Below, one piece after another: positions 1 to 8,961 of a stretch of DNA of 64,000 bases. A model generated the notes under the pieces. That model worked only from the letters and a program-made list of their open reading frames with translations. It was not told where the DNA came from and did not search any database. Each line of letters starts with the position of its first letter. Positions within the stretch are counted from its first letter, which is position 1. The stretch comes from Coleofasciculus sp040219735 (GTDB lineage: Bacteria; Cyanobacteriota; Cyanobacteriia; Cyanobacteriales; Coleofasciculaceae). Made by a program: the position numbers and the translations under genes. Location: the NCBI GenBank assembly GCA_040219735.1, contig JAVJRX010000100.1. One strand, 5' to 3'.

Positions 1-72
1 TTGAATTGAGCCTATACTACAAAACCATACTACATTACAAGTTAGGGATTCACGTTATGTGGCGCAACGTTA

Positions 73-100
73 GTAGAGACGTTGCATGCAACGTCTCTAC
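73..100. repeat. 28-bp perfect palindrome, dispersed family A
   Basis: The arm GTAGAGACGTTGCA is followed directly by its reverse complement. Related copies lie at 9451-9478, 43464-43491, 55224-55251 and 57941-57968, with a shortened one near 57198. All copies are intergenic, so this looks like a dispersed hairpin-forming repeat rather than a gene-specific operator. Confidence 0.85.
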
Positions 101-251
101 AACTTTTTGGTTGCACAAGGGATGTGACTCGCGCCCGCCCCCAATCAGGTTTCTAGACTTCCCGTGAAAAGTTAGCTGTAATGGTACTACAGATGACCCA
201 AGCGCCCCTTCTCTCCCTGCCTTTCTCCAATCAGCATAAGGACAAGAAATC

Positions 252-686
252 ATGAAGAGCTTTTCAATAAAAAAAAGCCTGTTTATTAGTGCACCGCCAA
301 TTTTACTATTTGATGCATTGACAAATCCAGAAAAAATAATCCAATATTATCCCCTGAAAGAGGTTATATCTGATTGGCAAGTGGGTAGTGATATTTTACT
401 GAAAGGAAACAACAATGGTGAAGAATTTACTGATTATGGAACCATTGATATCTTAACACCTAATCAAAAATTTCAATATACATATTGGAGCGATAATCAC
501 GGGACAAATAGAACGCCAGAAAATCAGTTGACTATTTGTTATACTCTTGATGAAGTTGACAATGGAACAAATCTTCAACTGGAACATAAGAACTTAAATT
601 CTGAAAAAATGTACTCTGAGATGCTTAATATTTGGGATTTATTACTATCTAGCTTAAAGAATTTTGTTGAAAAAGGTAAAGAATAA
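252..686 (+). CDS. SRPBCC / AHSA1-like domain protein
   Basis: A 144-residue single-domain protein. The N-terminal IKKSLFISAPPILLFDALTN and the downstream KIIQYYP resemble the first strand and helix of the START-like SRPBCC fold (activator of Hsp90 ATPase homologue 1 group). The alternating strands and a long amphipathic C-terminal helix (about residues 117-141, ending LKNFVEKGKE) fit that fold. Such proteins have a deep hydrophobic cavity and usually bind small ligands; no ligand can be named here. There is no signal peptide or membrane segment, so it is probably cytosolic. The ATG follows GGACAAGAAATC. The gene stands alone and is noticeably AT-rich compared with its neighbours, which may mean recent acquisition. 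The fold call rests on pattern recognition only. Confidence 0.7.
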   Translation: MKSFSIKKSLFISAPPILLFDALTNPEKIIQYYPLKEVISDWQVGSDILLKGNNNGEEFTDYGTIDILTPNQKFQYTYWSDNHGTNRTPENQLTICYTLDEVDNGTNLQLEHKNLNSEKMYSEMLNIWDLLLSSLKNFVEKGKE

Positions 687-825
687 AACGGGTAATGGTA
701 AATAATGAAAAAAATATTGACACCCCTTAATTAAGTTGACAAATTTATGTATAGGTGCTTATCATCATTCACAATCATCCCTTCTTAGTGAATTTTCAAT
801 TCTAATCAACTCTAAGTTGCTGTGT

Positions 826-873
826 GGTGGGTAAGAGCAACAAACTATACTCTTATTATAACTCTTGCCCACC
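826..873. repeat. Inverted repeat (hairpin)
   Basis: The arm GGTGGGTAAGAG pairs with CTCTTGCCCACC with a single G-U type mismatch across a 24-nt AT-rich loop. It sits in the 250-nt gap between two convergent genes and could act as a terminator, although it has no T-run. A related GGTGGGCAATGCCCACC palindrome occurs near 22893. Confidence 0.5.
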
Positions 874-934
874 CTACATAAAATTTGCTGATTGAGACTA
901 GTGCAAGATGTGAGTTGAATGCAATTTCAATTAC

Positions 935-1138
935 TCATTCCGGAAAATCAGGAATCACCCACTTTGGTGGTTCCATCCGTTTCTTCCGTCGCGCCTCCTC
1001 AGCCATCTCATGCATTTTATCCAATGACGTCTCATTGATAAACGTTGAGGCTTTAGCCGCATATTCCTTATTGGGACATTTATCACCCAATACGCAACCA
1101 TTGACGCAGGCTTCAGCACAGTTTATGGTAGCTTCCAC
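935..1138 (-). CDS. Small cysteine-containing conserved-type protein
   Basis: A 67-residue protein starting at a GTG preceded by a strong Shine-Dalgarno AAGGAGG six nucleotides upstream, which supports it being real. The N-terminal half has four cysteines spaced C-x3-C-x3-C-x5-C (CAEACVNGCVLGDKC, residues 7-21), suggesting metal or Fe-S binding. The rest is charged and helical (MAEEARRKKRMEPP). There is no signal peptide. I do not recognise a named family, although the composition resembles small hypothetical proteins typical of cyanobacteria. Function is unknown; a small zinc or Fe-S protein is an inference from cysteine spacing. It lies 192 nt downstream of potC on the same strand and is probably transcribed separately. 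Confidence 0.65.
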   Translation of the reverse strand: MEATINCAEACVNGCVLGDKCPNKEYAAKASTFINETSLDKMHEMAEEARRKKRMEPPKWVIPDFPE

Positions 1139-1330
1139 TTCTCCCCTCCTTATTTCCAGCTTCGTCGGACAGTTTTAAACGCTATATCCTATTTCTCTAT
1201 ATTTACAAATTTTAATACATTTCGCCAATTCTGGGGAATACAGTCCTAATAGTTGACAAATAGCCTATATTTTTTTATGATTAATGGTTTACTATTTTCT
1301 AAAAAATCACGAATAACAAATGACAAATAA

Positions 1331-2182
1331 CTATTGCAGCCGATTCTTTTCTCCCTGATAGCGCAGCAACTCACCCACAAACGCAATTGCCCCAGATGCG
1401 ACAATTAAAATCACACTCAAGGCATTAATATCCGGTTTAACTCCAGTGCGGATGCGGCTAAAAATTTCCATCGGTAGAGTCGTCGAGCCGGTGCCAGCCG
1501 TAAAGCTAGCAATCAGAAAATCGTCCATACTCAGAACAAAGGAAATTAAACATCCCGCGATTATGGCAGGCATCAACTCTGGCAATAACACCTTAATAAA
1601 GGCTTGAAATGGAGTCGCCCCTAAATCGAGTGCTGCTTCTTCCAAATACGGATCAAGACTAGAAATGCGCGAAGAGACAACAAAGGCAATGTATGCCAGA
1701 CAGAATACCACATGTGCCGCCACAATCGTCCACAAGCTTAACGGCGTGCCAATCACCGCCAAAAACACCAGAGTTGCCACTGCGATCGCAATATCGGGAA
1801 TAATCAACGGTAAGTAAGACACACCGCGATATAACCCCTTCCCCGTAAATTGATAACGGGCTAACCCCACTGACATCAATGTGCCAATCACGGCGGAAAT
1901 GATCACAGCAACGAAAGCGACTGTCAAGCTATTTTGCAATGACTTCAGCACCCGCGTATCGCTAAATAACTTAATGTACCACTCCAGCGTAAATCCCTGC
2001 CAATTAGCGCTATAGGCTGATTCATTAAAGCTGTAAAATGTCAAGACCAAAATTGGCAGATACATATAAAAAAACATCAGCAAAGAAAAGATCCCTTGCC
2101 AAGAAAAGCTCGGCTTGAGTTTAGATGATTGCATCTCGACGGGAAGATCCTCCTGCTGATGGCTTACTGAGTCTGTCATCAA
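1331..2182 (-). CDS. potC: Spermidine/putrescine-type ABC transporter permease PotC
   Basis: A 283-residue inner-membrane permease of the polyamine importer family (binding-protein-dependent transport system inner membrane component). About six hydrophobic segments follow a short cytosolic N-terminus. The cytoplasmic EAA loop that contacts the ATPase is clear at about residues 181-200 (EEAALDLGATPFQAFIKVLL). The C-terminal part (SMDDFLIASFTAGTGSTTLP) matches PotC rather than PotB. Length is normal for PotC. No potA, potB or potD is adjacent: upstream on the same strand, 44 nt away, is a photosystem II S4-domain gene. The partner subunits must therefore be elsewhere, just outside nothing visible here. 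Family assignment is firm; the polyamine substrate is inferred. Confidence 0.88.
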   Translation of the reverse strand: MMTDSVSHQQEDLPVEMQSSKLKPSFSWQGIFSLLMFFYMYLPILVLTFYSFNESAYSANWQGFTLEWYIKLFSDTRVLKSLQNSLTVAFVAVIISAVIGTLMSVGLARYQFTGKGLYRGVSYLPLIIPDIAIAVATLVFLAVIGTPLSLWTIVAAHVVFCLAYIAFVVSSRISSLDPYLEEAALDLGATPFQAFIKVLLPELMPAIIAGCLISFVLSMDDFLIASFTAGTGSTTLPMEIFSRIRTGVKPDINALSVILIVASGAIAFVGELLRYQGEKNRLQ

Positions 2183-2226
2183 TTTTTAACCTAATGCTGC
2201 TGGAGCAATTGTTAGGGAGAGTTGGT

Positions 2227-3006
2227 TTACATGAATCGGGTTAATTGAATACGGTAACGCTCTTTTTTGGTTATAGCAACATCTCCAACTTGCAAACGTC
2301 CTTTACCCCGAATCGCGATTAAGTCACCCGATTTAACCGAGTAACTCGCTTGGCTAATCTCTTTCCAGTTTACCCGCACATCACCTGCGCCAATCATATC
2401 TGCCATTTTACTGCGGGATGTGCCAAATCCGGCTGACGCGATCGCATCCAGGCGCATTGATGCTTCAACTGTCGTCATTTCTTTCTTCTTCGGTTCTCGA
2501 ATCTTGAGTTGACTCAACTCAATGGGTCGAGTTTTCACCGGAACCGAACGCACTTGAGTGAGCTGCGTCTCCAGAAATGCGGCAATTTCTGGAACCACAA
2601 TCACTTGAGCACCGCGTTCACCCAAAACAATAATATCGCCGACTTTTTCTCGAACTATCCCCGTACCCAGAATCGCGCCCAAGAAATCCCGATGGGTGGC
2701 TGGATCAAACAGAAAATTTCCCTCAATATCTAACGCGACTACCTCAACTTGAGACTGATCCACAGGAAGTTCTTCACGGGCGATCCCCAGACGTTGACGT
2801 TCAGCTTGAGGATATCCCCCCCATGGCAAAAGTTGTACCTCTGTCAACCGCGCAAACTGCTGCTGAATTTCCACTAGCGCTGGCGGTGAGAGGAAATCGC
2901 TCAACACCACTTCCCAGGTTTTGATGGCTTGCTCTGCTTGATCAATTACACGGGCAACCGTATCACGATTTTCGACGCCTTTGAGTAAATCCTCTCGTGG
3001 CAGCAT
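2227..3006 (-). CDS. Photosystem II S4-domain protein
   Basis: A 259-residue protein with an N-terminal unique region (starts MLPREDLLKGVENRD) and a C-terminal S4 RNA-binding domain at about residues 180-245 (RLDAIASAGFGTSRSKMADM, then GDVRVNWKEIS and VKSGDLIAIRGKGRLQVGD). This is the architecture of the cyanobacterial and plastid 'PSII S4 domain' family, conserved in oxygenic phototrophs. Its exact role is not established; RNA binding is inferred from the S4 fold. Length is typical. It precedes potC by 44 nt on the same strand, so read-through is possible. The upstream 140 nt to the divergent hydrolase gene should hold both promoters. Confidence 0.88.
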   Translation of the reverse strand: MLPREDLLKGVENRDTVARVIDQAEQAIKTWEVVLSDFLSPPALVEIQQQFARLTEVQLLPWGGYPQAERQRLGIAREELPVDQSQVEVVALDIEGNFLFDPATHRDFLGAILGTGIVREKVGDIIVLGERGAQVIVVPEIAAFLETQLTQVRSVPVKTRPIELSQLKIREPKKKEMTTVEASMRLDAIASAGFGTSRSKMADMIGAGDVRVNWKEISQASYSVKSGDLIAIRGKGRLQVGDVAITKKERYRIQLTRFM

Positions 3007-3145
3007 GAGTAATGATGAGTTATGAATTATGCATAATTTTGTTATTATATTTCATCTCTGAAAAAATTGCTAAAGTTATTTGTTTGGGAATAGAAACTAG
3101 CCGATGAACCGAACTGAACACTCTATCCTACTCTGACTTACTCCT

Positions 3146-4120
3146 ATGTCACTGTTTTACCTGCGAGTTTTAATCCTAACGGCTACAACCTTGTATCAAG
3201 CGATCGCCTGCTGGCGAGAAGATCGTACACCACCACCGGGTCAACGGGTGGATGTGGGCGGTTTCTGCTTGCATTACGTTACAGCAGGAACCGGATATCC
3301 AACCGTTGTACTCGATCATAGTTTGGGCGGAGTTGAGGGCTATTTTTTGGTGGATGAATTGGCGCAACTTGCGCGGGTTTGTATTTATGATCGTGCGGGT
3401 TTTGGCTGGAGCGATCACAGCCCCCATCCTCGCACCAGTAATCAGATTGTCACCGAACTTGACAAGATGTTGAACCGGGCGGGTTTAGAACCTCCCTATA
3501 TTTTAGTGGGCAACTCCTTTGGCAGTTACAATATGCGTCTTTACGCCCATCGCTACCCTGAAAAAGTTGTAGGATTAGTCCTGACCGACGGGTTACATGA
3601 ATCAGCGATGTTAAAAATGCCCCTAATCCTGCGCGGATTACAATTGTTCTTTGCGTCAGGCTTTATCATGTCCGTTCTGGGAGCAACATTGGGCATCATT
3701 CGTCTGCTAAATATAATTGGCGTATTTGAATTGATCAAACCAAAATTACGTCAGTTTTCTCTTGATTCCCGTCAAGCAGTAAAACGTTCTTTCTGTCGCC
3801 CCAAACACTGGGTAACGATGACACGAGAAATCTTGAGTTTAGATACAAGTGGTCGCCAAGTCCGCTGCGCTAGTCATCTTAAGGATCTGCCGATTGTTAG
3901 TCTTAAAGCCTCTTCATTTTTTATCCCTTCAATTTTAACCGTTTTGATGCCATTGAAAGCCGCGAATCAGTTACGCGATCGCATCCACGATGAGTTGGCT
4001 AAACTCTCGACGAATTACGTGCAACTTTCGGTTGAAAACAGCGGTCATTTTGTCTGGGTGGATCGACCAGATGCGATTATCCAAGCCGTAAAAATCCTAT
4101 TAGAAAGACTGGACTATTAA
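3146..4120 (+). CDS. Alpha/beta-hydrolase fold protein
   Basis: A 324-residue alpha/beta hydrolase. The N-terminal about 20 residues are hydrophobic (SLFYLRVLILTATTLYQAIA) and may be a membrane anchor. The core begins with the strand FCLHYVTAGTGYPTVVLDHS and an oxyanion-hole-like HSLGG. The nucleophile elbow is VGNSFGS (G-N-S-F-G, near residue 123). The catalytic histidine is in SGHFVWVDRPDAI near residue 302. The acidic member is less certain from the sequence. Family substrates are varied esters or epoxides and none can be named. It is divergent from the PSII S4 gene and followed by a small secreted protein on the same strand. Confidence 0.8.
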   Translation: MSLFYLRVLILTATTLYQAIACWREDRTPPPGQRVDVGGFCLHYVTAGTGYPTVVLDHSLGGVEGYFLVDELAQLARVCIYDRAGFGWSDHSPHPRTSNQIVTELDKMLNRAGLEPPYILVGNSFGSYNMRLYAHRYPEKVVGLVLTDGLHESAMLKMPLILRGLQLFFASGFIMSVLGATLGIIRLLNIIGVFELIKPKLRQFSLDSRQAVKRSFCRPKHWVTMTREILSLDTSGRQVRCASHLKDLPIVSLKASSFFIPSILTVLMPLKAANQLRDRIHDELAKLSTNYVQLSVENSGHFVWVDRPDAIIQAVKILLERLDY

Positions 4121-4212
4121 CCAGGGTTCATTTCAGGAAATTCAAGTTTGGTGTGCGGGTTTATCCCCAAATACAGCCGAGTAACATTCATCCTTTCATT
4201 GTAGAGTATCCG

Positions 4213-4608
4213 ATGATGAAATCACCCAGAATTTATTTTCCGTTGTTCGTTGCGATCGCGACTGGGTTAGTGGGTAGCCTTGCTTTTATCGGTATCAGTT
4301 TACTCAACAAACCCGTTTTATCAGAACACTCTATCGCTCAAGCTGAACCCGATTTAGATAACATCTATCACGAAGATGAAAATCTTCCTGATGATGCAGA
4401 TGTCTTTCCGCGTATGGGCAAGATTTTGGGTTCATCCGGGGAAATGTCTAACTGTCGCGCCCAGCCTTGGGGAGAAATTGTTAAAGTCTTACCTGGGAAT
4501 GTGTTTGTTGAGATTGATAATCGCACCGTAGCTCGAGATGGTGAATCCTGGTTCCACAGCCCCGATAATCGATGCTGGATTCACGATAGCCGCATCGATT
4601 TACTGTGA
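4213..4608 (+). CDS. Secreted or anchored protein with SH3-like C-terminal region
   Basis: The start at 4213 (MMKSPRIYFPLFVA) is preferred over an upstream in-frame start at 4153 because it puts a signal or anchor segment (LFVAIATGLVGSLAFIGISL) at the N-terminus. An acidic linker follows (DENLPDDADVFP). The last about 70 residues (GEIVKVLPGNVFVEIDNRTV, then SWFHSPDNRCWIHDSRID) look like a bacterial SH3-type beta barrel with two cysteines that could pair in the periplasm. It is probably periplasmic or membrane-tethered. Function is unknown. It follows the hydrolase gene by about 90 nt. Confidence 0.65.
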   Translation: MMKSPRIYFPLFVAIATGLVGSLAFIGISLLNKPVLSEHSIAQAEPDLDNIYHEDENLPDDADVFPRMGKILGSSGEMSNCRAQPWGEIVKVLPGNVFVEIDNRTVARDGESWFHSPDNRCWIHDSRIDLL

Positions 4609-4745
4609 TTCATTCAGCGATAGTTGTAGAGGATTTAACCTTTTGAATTTAATGGTTAAGTTGAGCCGTCTGACTCGAACGGCTTAATCTTTAAACCAAT
4701 TGTTTTCTTGTCTAACCAACAAGGTTTTAATATCACCTTGGACTG

Positions 4746-5246
4746 TCACTGGGTATAGCCTTGAATCGTTTCCGGCTCAAACTTTTTCAATAAAGGCGTA
4801 GCTTGGCGAATTAAGTCCTCTGAACCTTTGACGACAATGATATATTTCCCCTGATTGAGGCGATTGCGATAGGGGAGTGCGTCACCACTACCCAAGGCGA
4901 TACCCACACCACCGCCCACAAAAAAGCTGCCCATAGCTGCCGCGATCGCACCGAAGAACCCGCCAATGATATGATTGCCTATGGGACTTATAGGTAGAAT
5001 TTCAATCGCTGTGAGTAGGTTAAAGGCATATCCCGCCGCAAAACCAAAGGGGAGCAACCAATAGGCAAGTTGCTTAACTTGCTTAATCGCCTGGAGATTA
5101 GGGTCAATCAAGCCAAACTCATCAGCACTTTGGTAACCTTTACCGAGAATCGTGACTTGATTCATCGGTAAGCCTCTTTTTTCCAGAACCGTGTAAGCTT
5201 CTTCGGCTTCAATGCGATTTTTCAGGACAGCAATCAGGTAGTTCAT
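4746..5246 (-). CDS. Glycine-zipper general-stress-type membrane protein
   Basis: A 166-residue protein. The N-terminus (MNYLIAVLKNRIEAEEAYTV) resembles the general stress protein 17M / YflT-type alpha-beta domain. Two hydrophobic stretches follow at about residues 64-82 and 92-118; the second is glycine-rich (GGFFGAIAAAMGSFFVGGGV), a glycine-zipper-like membrane element. A second ferredoxin-like strand is at the end (GKYIIVVKGSEDLIRQATPL). Proteins of this make-up are common and uncharacterised in cyanobacteria. Inferred location is a membrane, role unknown. It is convergent with the SH3-like gene, with 137 nt between them. Confidence 0.65.
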   Translation of the reverse strand: MNYLIAVLKNRIEAEEAYTVLEKRGLPMNQVTILGKGYQSADEFGLIDPNLQAIKQVKQLAYWLLPFGFAAGYAFNLLTAIEILPISPIGNHIIGGFFGAIAAAMGSFFVGGGVGIALGSGDALPYRNRLNQGKYIIVVKGSEDLIRQATPLLKKFEPETIQGYTQ

Positions 5247-5300
5247 AGTATCAGGTAGAGCTATATCATTACAGAGGCTTTGACACTTAAATGAATCACA

Positions 5301-5330
5301 CTAGGTTTGTAGTTGCGCTGTCTTCGCCAT
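5301..5330. repeat. 30-bp dispersed repeat, copy 1 of 2
   Basis: The sequence around TTGTAGTTGCGCTGTCTTCG is repeated in the opposite orientation at 17526-17554, differing only by one base of length. Both copies are intergenic. There is no coding potential. Confidence 0.8.
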
Positions 5331-5937
5331 AAACGCCTTACAAACCCTAAAGTCAGCGCCATTCAGATAAAAATTAAGCCTTACTCTTCATTTTTGCCTA
5401 ACCTCAATCCTAACACCTAAGAACATATTAAGAAAGTGGGCAGGTAGATGAAATGCCCTGTACTGCTATAGCAATTCCCAAGTCGATGCGATACACCTAA
5501 CTGTAGGGGCACCATCCTTGCGCCCAAAGAATGGACGAAGATTTAGCGAAGAAGACGTTAAGCAACTGGCTCAAGCACCGCTATCAATTTTTAGAGAAAA
5601 ATTTTGGATATATCTAGTCTCGATATTTTTGTTTTTACACCCGTGCTTAATAATTGTATTTTCTATTGTATTGGGGGAATTTGAATAGATCACGAATGGA
5701 TAGGATCGTACCCCTACAAATGTTGATTTAGATGCCAATTGTTGCCCAAGCGCAAGAAACATGAATTTTTTGTCTATCACCTTTGCGCTCCAGAAAAAGA
5801 ATGGTTGGCTCACAAAATTAGTGAGGGATCGGGTGTTCTTTTGACCAGGAATGCGCTACCTTTTGGATACAAATGTTTGTGTGATGGATTGGAACAGTCG
5901 TTCAACCTCGGTGCGCGATCGCTCGAACCACTCTTAA

Positions 5938-5953
5938 CTAGCTAGCTAGCTAG
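5938..5953. repeat. Tetranucleotide run (CTAG)x4
   Basis: Four perfect CTAG units in a row, self-complementary throughout. CTAG is usually under-represented in bacterial DNA, which makes a clustered run notable. It lies in the long spacer upstream of serA. Confidence 0.9.
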
Positions 5954-6220
5954 GGTAACACATAATCCACGGGAATTTGAGCGGGTTTTTGGGGTTGGGG
6001 GTTGAGGATTGGCATCATGGTCAACACCCACTTAAACTCAGGGAATTTAAATCTTTCCGTCAATGTGGTAAGTACTGACCCCTTTACCGTTACAATAACC
6101 TACTGCGGTCAGTCATCGCGATTGTCCGGCGATAGCCCTGTTGTGTAGTTGATAAGCTGTCCTATATTAATTTACAGTAAGGCGCAATCGGTGTAGCTCA
6201 TTTCAACCCTTCTACTGGCA

Positions 6221-7804
6221 ATGTCTAAAGTACTTGTATCCGATCCCATTGATCAAGCTGGAATTGATATCCTCTCCCAAGTGGCTCAGGTTGATGTGAA
6301 AACCACTCTATCGCCTGATGAACTCGTTAGTATCATCGCTGACTATGATGCCATGATGATTCGCTCTGGCACTCGTGTGACTCAAGAAATCATCGAAGCC
6401 GGCAAACAACTGAAAATTATTGGACGTGCAGGAGTTGGCGTTGATAACGTTGATGTCCCGGCGGCTACCCGTCAGGGTATTGTGGTAGTTAACTCCCCCG
6501 AAGGGAACACCATTGCTGCGGCTGAACACGCTTTAGCGATGATGCTGTCGTTATCACGCCATATCCCAGAAGCCAATCAGTCGGTGAAAAATAGTCAATG
6601 GGATCGCAAACGCTTTATCGGCGCCGAAGTTTACAAAAAAACCCTGGGTATTATGGGTTTGGGTAAAATTGGTTCCCATGTGGCAACAGTCGCCCGTTCC
6701 ATGGGGATGAAGCTACTGGCTTATGATCCCTTTATTTCCCTGGAACGAGCGGATCAGCTAGGCTGTCGCCTAGTGGATATGGATTTGTTATTACGAGAAT
6801 CCGATTACGTCACCCTGCATATTCCCAAAACCCCGGAAACCACTCATCTAATTAATGCCGAAGCCTTGGCGAAAATGAAACCAACGGCTCGAATTATCAA
6901 TTGCTCTAGAGGTGGAGTAATTGACGAGGCGGCTCTCTCAGAAGCGTTAAAGACAGGTAAAATAGCTGGGGCAGCACTGGATGTATTTGAGTCAGAACCC
7001 CTGGGAGAATCTCCCCTCCGAGAATTGGGCAAAGAAGTGATCCTCACGCCTCACCTCGGTGCCTCAACAGCAGAAGCCCAAGTTAATGTTGCCATTGATG
7101 TGGCTGAACAAATTCGTGATGTCCTCTTAGGATTACCTGCCCGTTCAGCTGTCAATATTCCCGGATTATCGCCTAATGTGTTAGAACAGCTCAAACCGTA
7201 CATGCGTTTGGCAGAAACCCTGGGAAATTTAGTCAGTCAGTTAGCGGGTGGGCGGATTGAACTGCTGAATGTCCGGTTACAGGGTGAGTTAGCCACAAAT
7301 AATAGTCAGCCATTAGTGGTAGCTTCTCTGAAAGGACTATTATCCCAAGCCTTACGTGAGCGGGTGAACTACGTTAATGCTTCAATAGAGGCAAAAGAGC
7401 GGGGAATTCGGGTGATTGAAACCCGCGATGCTTCGGTTCAAGATTATTCTGGTGGTTCGCTGCTGCTATCGGCAAAGGGTTCCTTGGGTGAACATTCGGT
7501 GACGGGAGCGCTATTGAGCGATGGTGAAATTCACATCACCAGTATTGACGAGTTTCCGATTAATGTGCCGCCGAGTCACCACATGCTTTTTACCCTGCAC
7601 CGCGATATGCCGGGAATTATTGGTAAAATTGGGTCGCTGCTGGGTAGTTTTAATGTGAATATCGCCAGTATGCAGGTCGGTCGCAAAATTGTCCGAGGTG
7701 ATGCTGTAATGGTCTTGAGCATTGATGATCCCCTACCGGAGGGAATTTTGACCGAAATCACCAAAGTTCCTGGTATTCGGGACGCTTATACGGTAACACT
7801 GTAG
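6221..7804 (+). CDS. serA: D-3-phosphoglycerate dehydrogenase
   Basis: A 527-residue enzyme of the long SerA type. It oxidises 3-phosphoglycerate with NAD to 3-phosphohydroxypyruvate, the first step of the phosphorylated serine pathway, in the cytosol. The substrate domain is split (residues 1-100 and 290-320) around an NAD Rossmann domain with GLGKIGSHVATVARSMGMKL. Catalytic residues are visible: Arg in NCSRGGVIDEAAL, Glu in DVFESEPL and His in LTPHLGAST near residue 278. An intervening domain follows, then a C-terminal ACT domain (HRDMPGIIGKIGSLLGSFNV), the usual site of serine feedback. The start at MSKVLVSDPIDQ is the standard one. prmA follows 131 nt downstream. Confidence 0.96.
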   Translation: MSKVLVSDPIDQAGIDILSQVAQVDVKTTLSPDELVSIIADYDAMMIRSGTRVTQEIIEAGKQLKIIGRAGVGVDNVDVPAATRQGIVVVNSPEGNTIAAAEHALAMMLSLSRHIPEANQSVKNSQWDRKRFIGAEVYKKTLGIMGLGKIGSHVATVARSMGMKLLAYDPFISLERADQLGCRLVDMDLLLRESDYVTLHIPKTPETTHLINAEALAKMKPTARIINCSRGGVIDEAALSEALKTGKIAGAALDVFESEPLGESPLRELGKEVILTPHLGASTAEAQVNVAIDVAEQIRDVLLGLPARSAVNIPGLSPNVLEQLKPYMRLAETLGNLVSQLAGGRIELLNVRLQGELATNNSQPLVVASLKGLLSQALRERVNYVNASIEAKERGIRVIETRDASVQDYSGGSLLLSAKGSLGEHSVTGALLSDGEIHITSIDEFPINVPPSHHMLFTLHRDMPGIIGKIGSLLGSFNVNIASMQVGRKIVRGDAVMVLSIDDPLPEGILTEITKVPGIRDAYTVTL

Positions 7805-7810
7805 TCACGT

Positions 7811-7934
7811 CAATTTTGGATTTTGGGTTTTGGATTTTGGATAACTCAGACAGTAGAACAACGATTCTCCGGTATCTGTTGGTTTTCAACGGCTCTCCCT
7901 CAATCTAAAATCTGAAATCTAAAATCTGAAATCG
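7811..7934. repeat. Two short tandem repeats between serA and prmA
   Basis: TTTTGGAT/TTTTGGGT units repeat at about 7814-7841, and TCTAAAATCTGAAA units repeat at about 7902-7934, directly before the prmA start. Both are low-complexity and non-coding. The second array occupies the position of the prmA ribosome-binding site, and no Shine-Dalgarno is visible there. Confidence 0.75.
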
Positions 7935-7935
7935 T

Positions 7936-8826
7936 ATGGCAAATAGCTGGTGGGAAATTACAATTTTGAGTGATCCATCCTTGGAGGATTTAATCTTCTG
8001 GCGACTGGAGAGTTTCGGCTGTCGAGGGATGTCCTGTGAAAGCAAAGGACACTCTCAACTGATCCGAGCGCACTTACCCCAAAATCAGGCACATCTGTTG
8101 GATTTGGCAGCACTTTCCCTATGGTTGCGCCAAGATGCGCTGACGGTAGGATTGCCAATCCCCCTAACCCAGTGGCACTTGATTGATGAAGAAGACTGGG
8201 CAAGCAGTTGGAAGCAGTATTGGGAACCAACAGAAATTGGCGATCGCTTTTTGATTTATCCGGCTTGGTTATCTGTACCTCAACAAACCGAGCGACTGCT
8301 GTTGCGTCTCGATCCGGGTGCGGCATTTGGTACAGGAACCCATCCTACCACGCAGCTATGCTTGGAAGCCTTGGAAATGCGAATCAGTTATGATAATAGC
8401 CACCCAGTTATTGCGGATGTTGGATGTGGATCGGGTATTTTATCCATTGCCTCTGTATTATTGGGGGCAAAAAAAGCTTTGGCGGTGGATATTGATCCCC
8501 TAGCCGTGCGCTCCGCCCGCAGCAACCGAGAACTGAATCAGATAAGTGCCGATCGCTTAGTGGTGAAGAAAGGTAGTGTTGATCTATTGTCTCATCTTTT
8601 GAATGGGAAAAAGGTTGATGGTATTCTCTGTAATATCCTGGCAGAAGTGATTATTGACCTCATTCCCGGAATTAGTGCGATCGCAAGTCCTAAGAGTTGG
8701 GGAATTATTAGCGGGATATTGTTGGATCAGGCGAAACCCATTGCTGATACCCTAGAACAACATAACTGGACAGTGGCTACCCTATGGAAGCGTCAAGAGT
8801 GGTGTTGTTTCAATATTCGACGGTGA
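7936..8826 (+). CDS. prmA: Ribosomal protein L11 methyltransferase
   Basis: A 296-residue SAM-dependent methyltransferase that trimethylates ribosomal protein L11. The N-terminal substrate-recognition domain (MANSWWEITILSDPSLEDLI) is followed by the linker and catalytic domain. PGAAFGTGTHPTTQLCLEAL is diagnostic for PrmA. IADVGCGSGILSIASVLLGA (about residues 158-177) is SAM motif I, and CNILAEVI is the NxL-type catalytic motif IV. Length is normal. It lies downstream of serA, possibly co-transcribed. Its substrate gene rplK is at 39.9 kb in this window. Confidence 0.95.
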   Translation: MANSWWEITILSDPSLEDLIFWRLESFGCRGMSCESKGHSQLIRAHLPQNQAHLLDLAALSLWLRQDALTVGLPIPLTQWHLIDEEDWASSWKQYWEPTEIGDRFLIYPAWLSVPQQTERLLLRLDPGAAFGTGTHPTTQLCLEALEMRISYDNSHPVIADVGCGSGILSIASVLLGAKKALAVDIDPLAVRSARSNRELNQISADRLVVKKGSVDLLSHLLNGKKVDGILCNILAEVIIDLIPGISAIASPKSWGIISGILLDQAKPIADTLEQHNWTVATLWKRQEWCCFNIRR

Positions 8827-8961
8827 TGATCATGAGTGCCGAATCATCAATAACTGCCAAATCATCAATAACTACCCTAGAGTGCCTCATACTAATTCGT
8901 TGAGCCTGGGGACTCCTGCGAATTTGTTGACTCGTTTAGCCTAAATGAATGCTTTTTTTCT

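Larger units (their letters stand above)
5247..6220. other. 974-nt spacer without a supported gene
   Basis: It holds a dispersed repeat (5301-5330), a run of four CTAG units (5938-5953), and an open frame of 56 codons on the plus strand (5518-5688, TTG start). That frame reads RRFSEEDVKQLAQ and then a hydrophobic helix ending VFSIVLGEFE. It has no good ribosome-binding site and may be a decayed gene fragment. A 68-residue frame at 5739-5945 has no recognisable features. The last 150 nt should contain the serA promoter. Confidence 0.5.

Noticed and set aside
885..1178. 97-codon plus-strand frame
   Set aside because: Antisense shadow of the Cys-rich small protein, which has the better ribosome-binding site.
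5739..5945. 68-codon frame in the spacer before serA
   Set aside because: No recognisable motif, no ribosome-binding site, odd composition.
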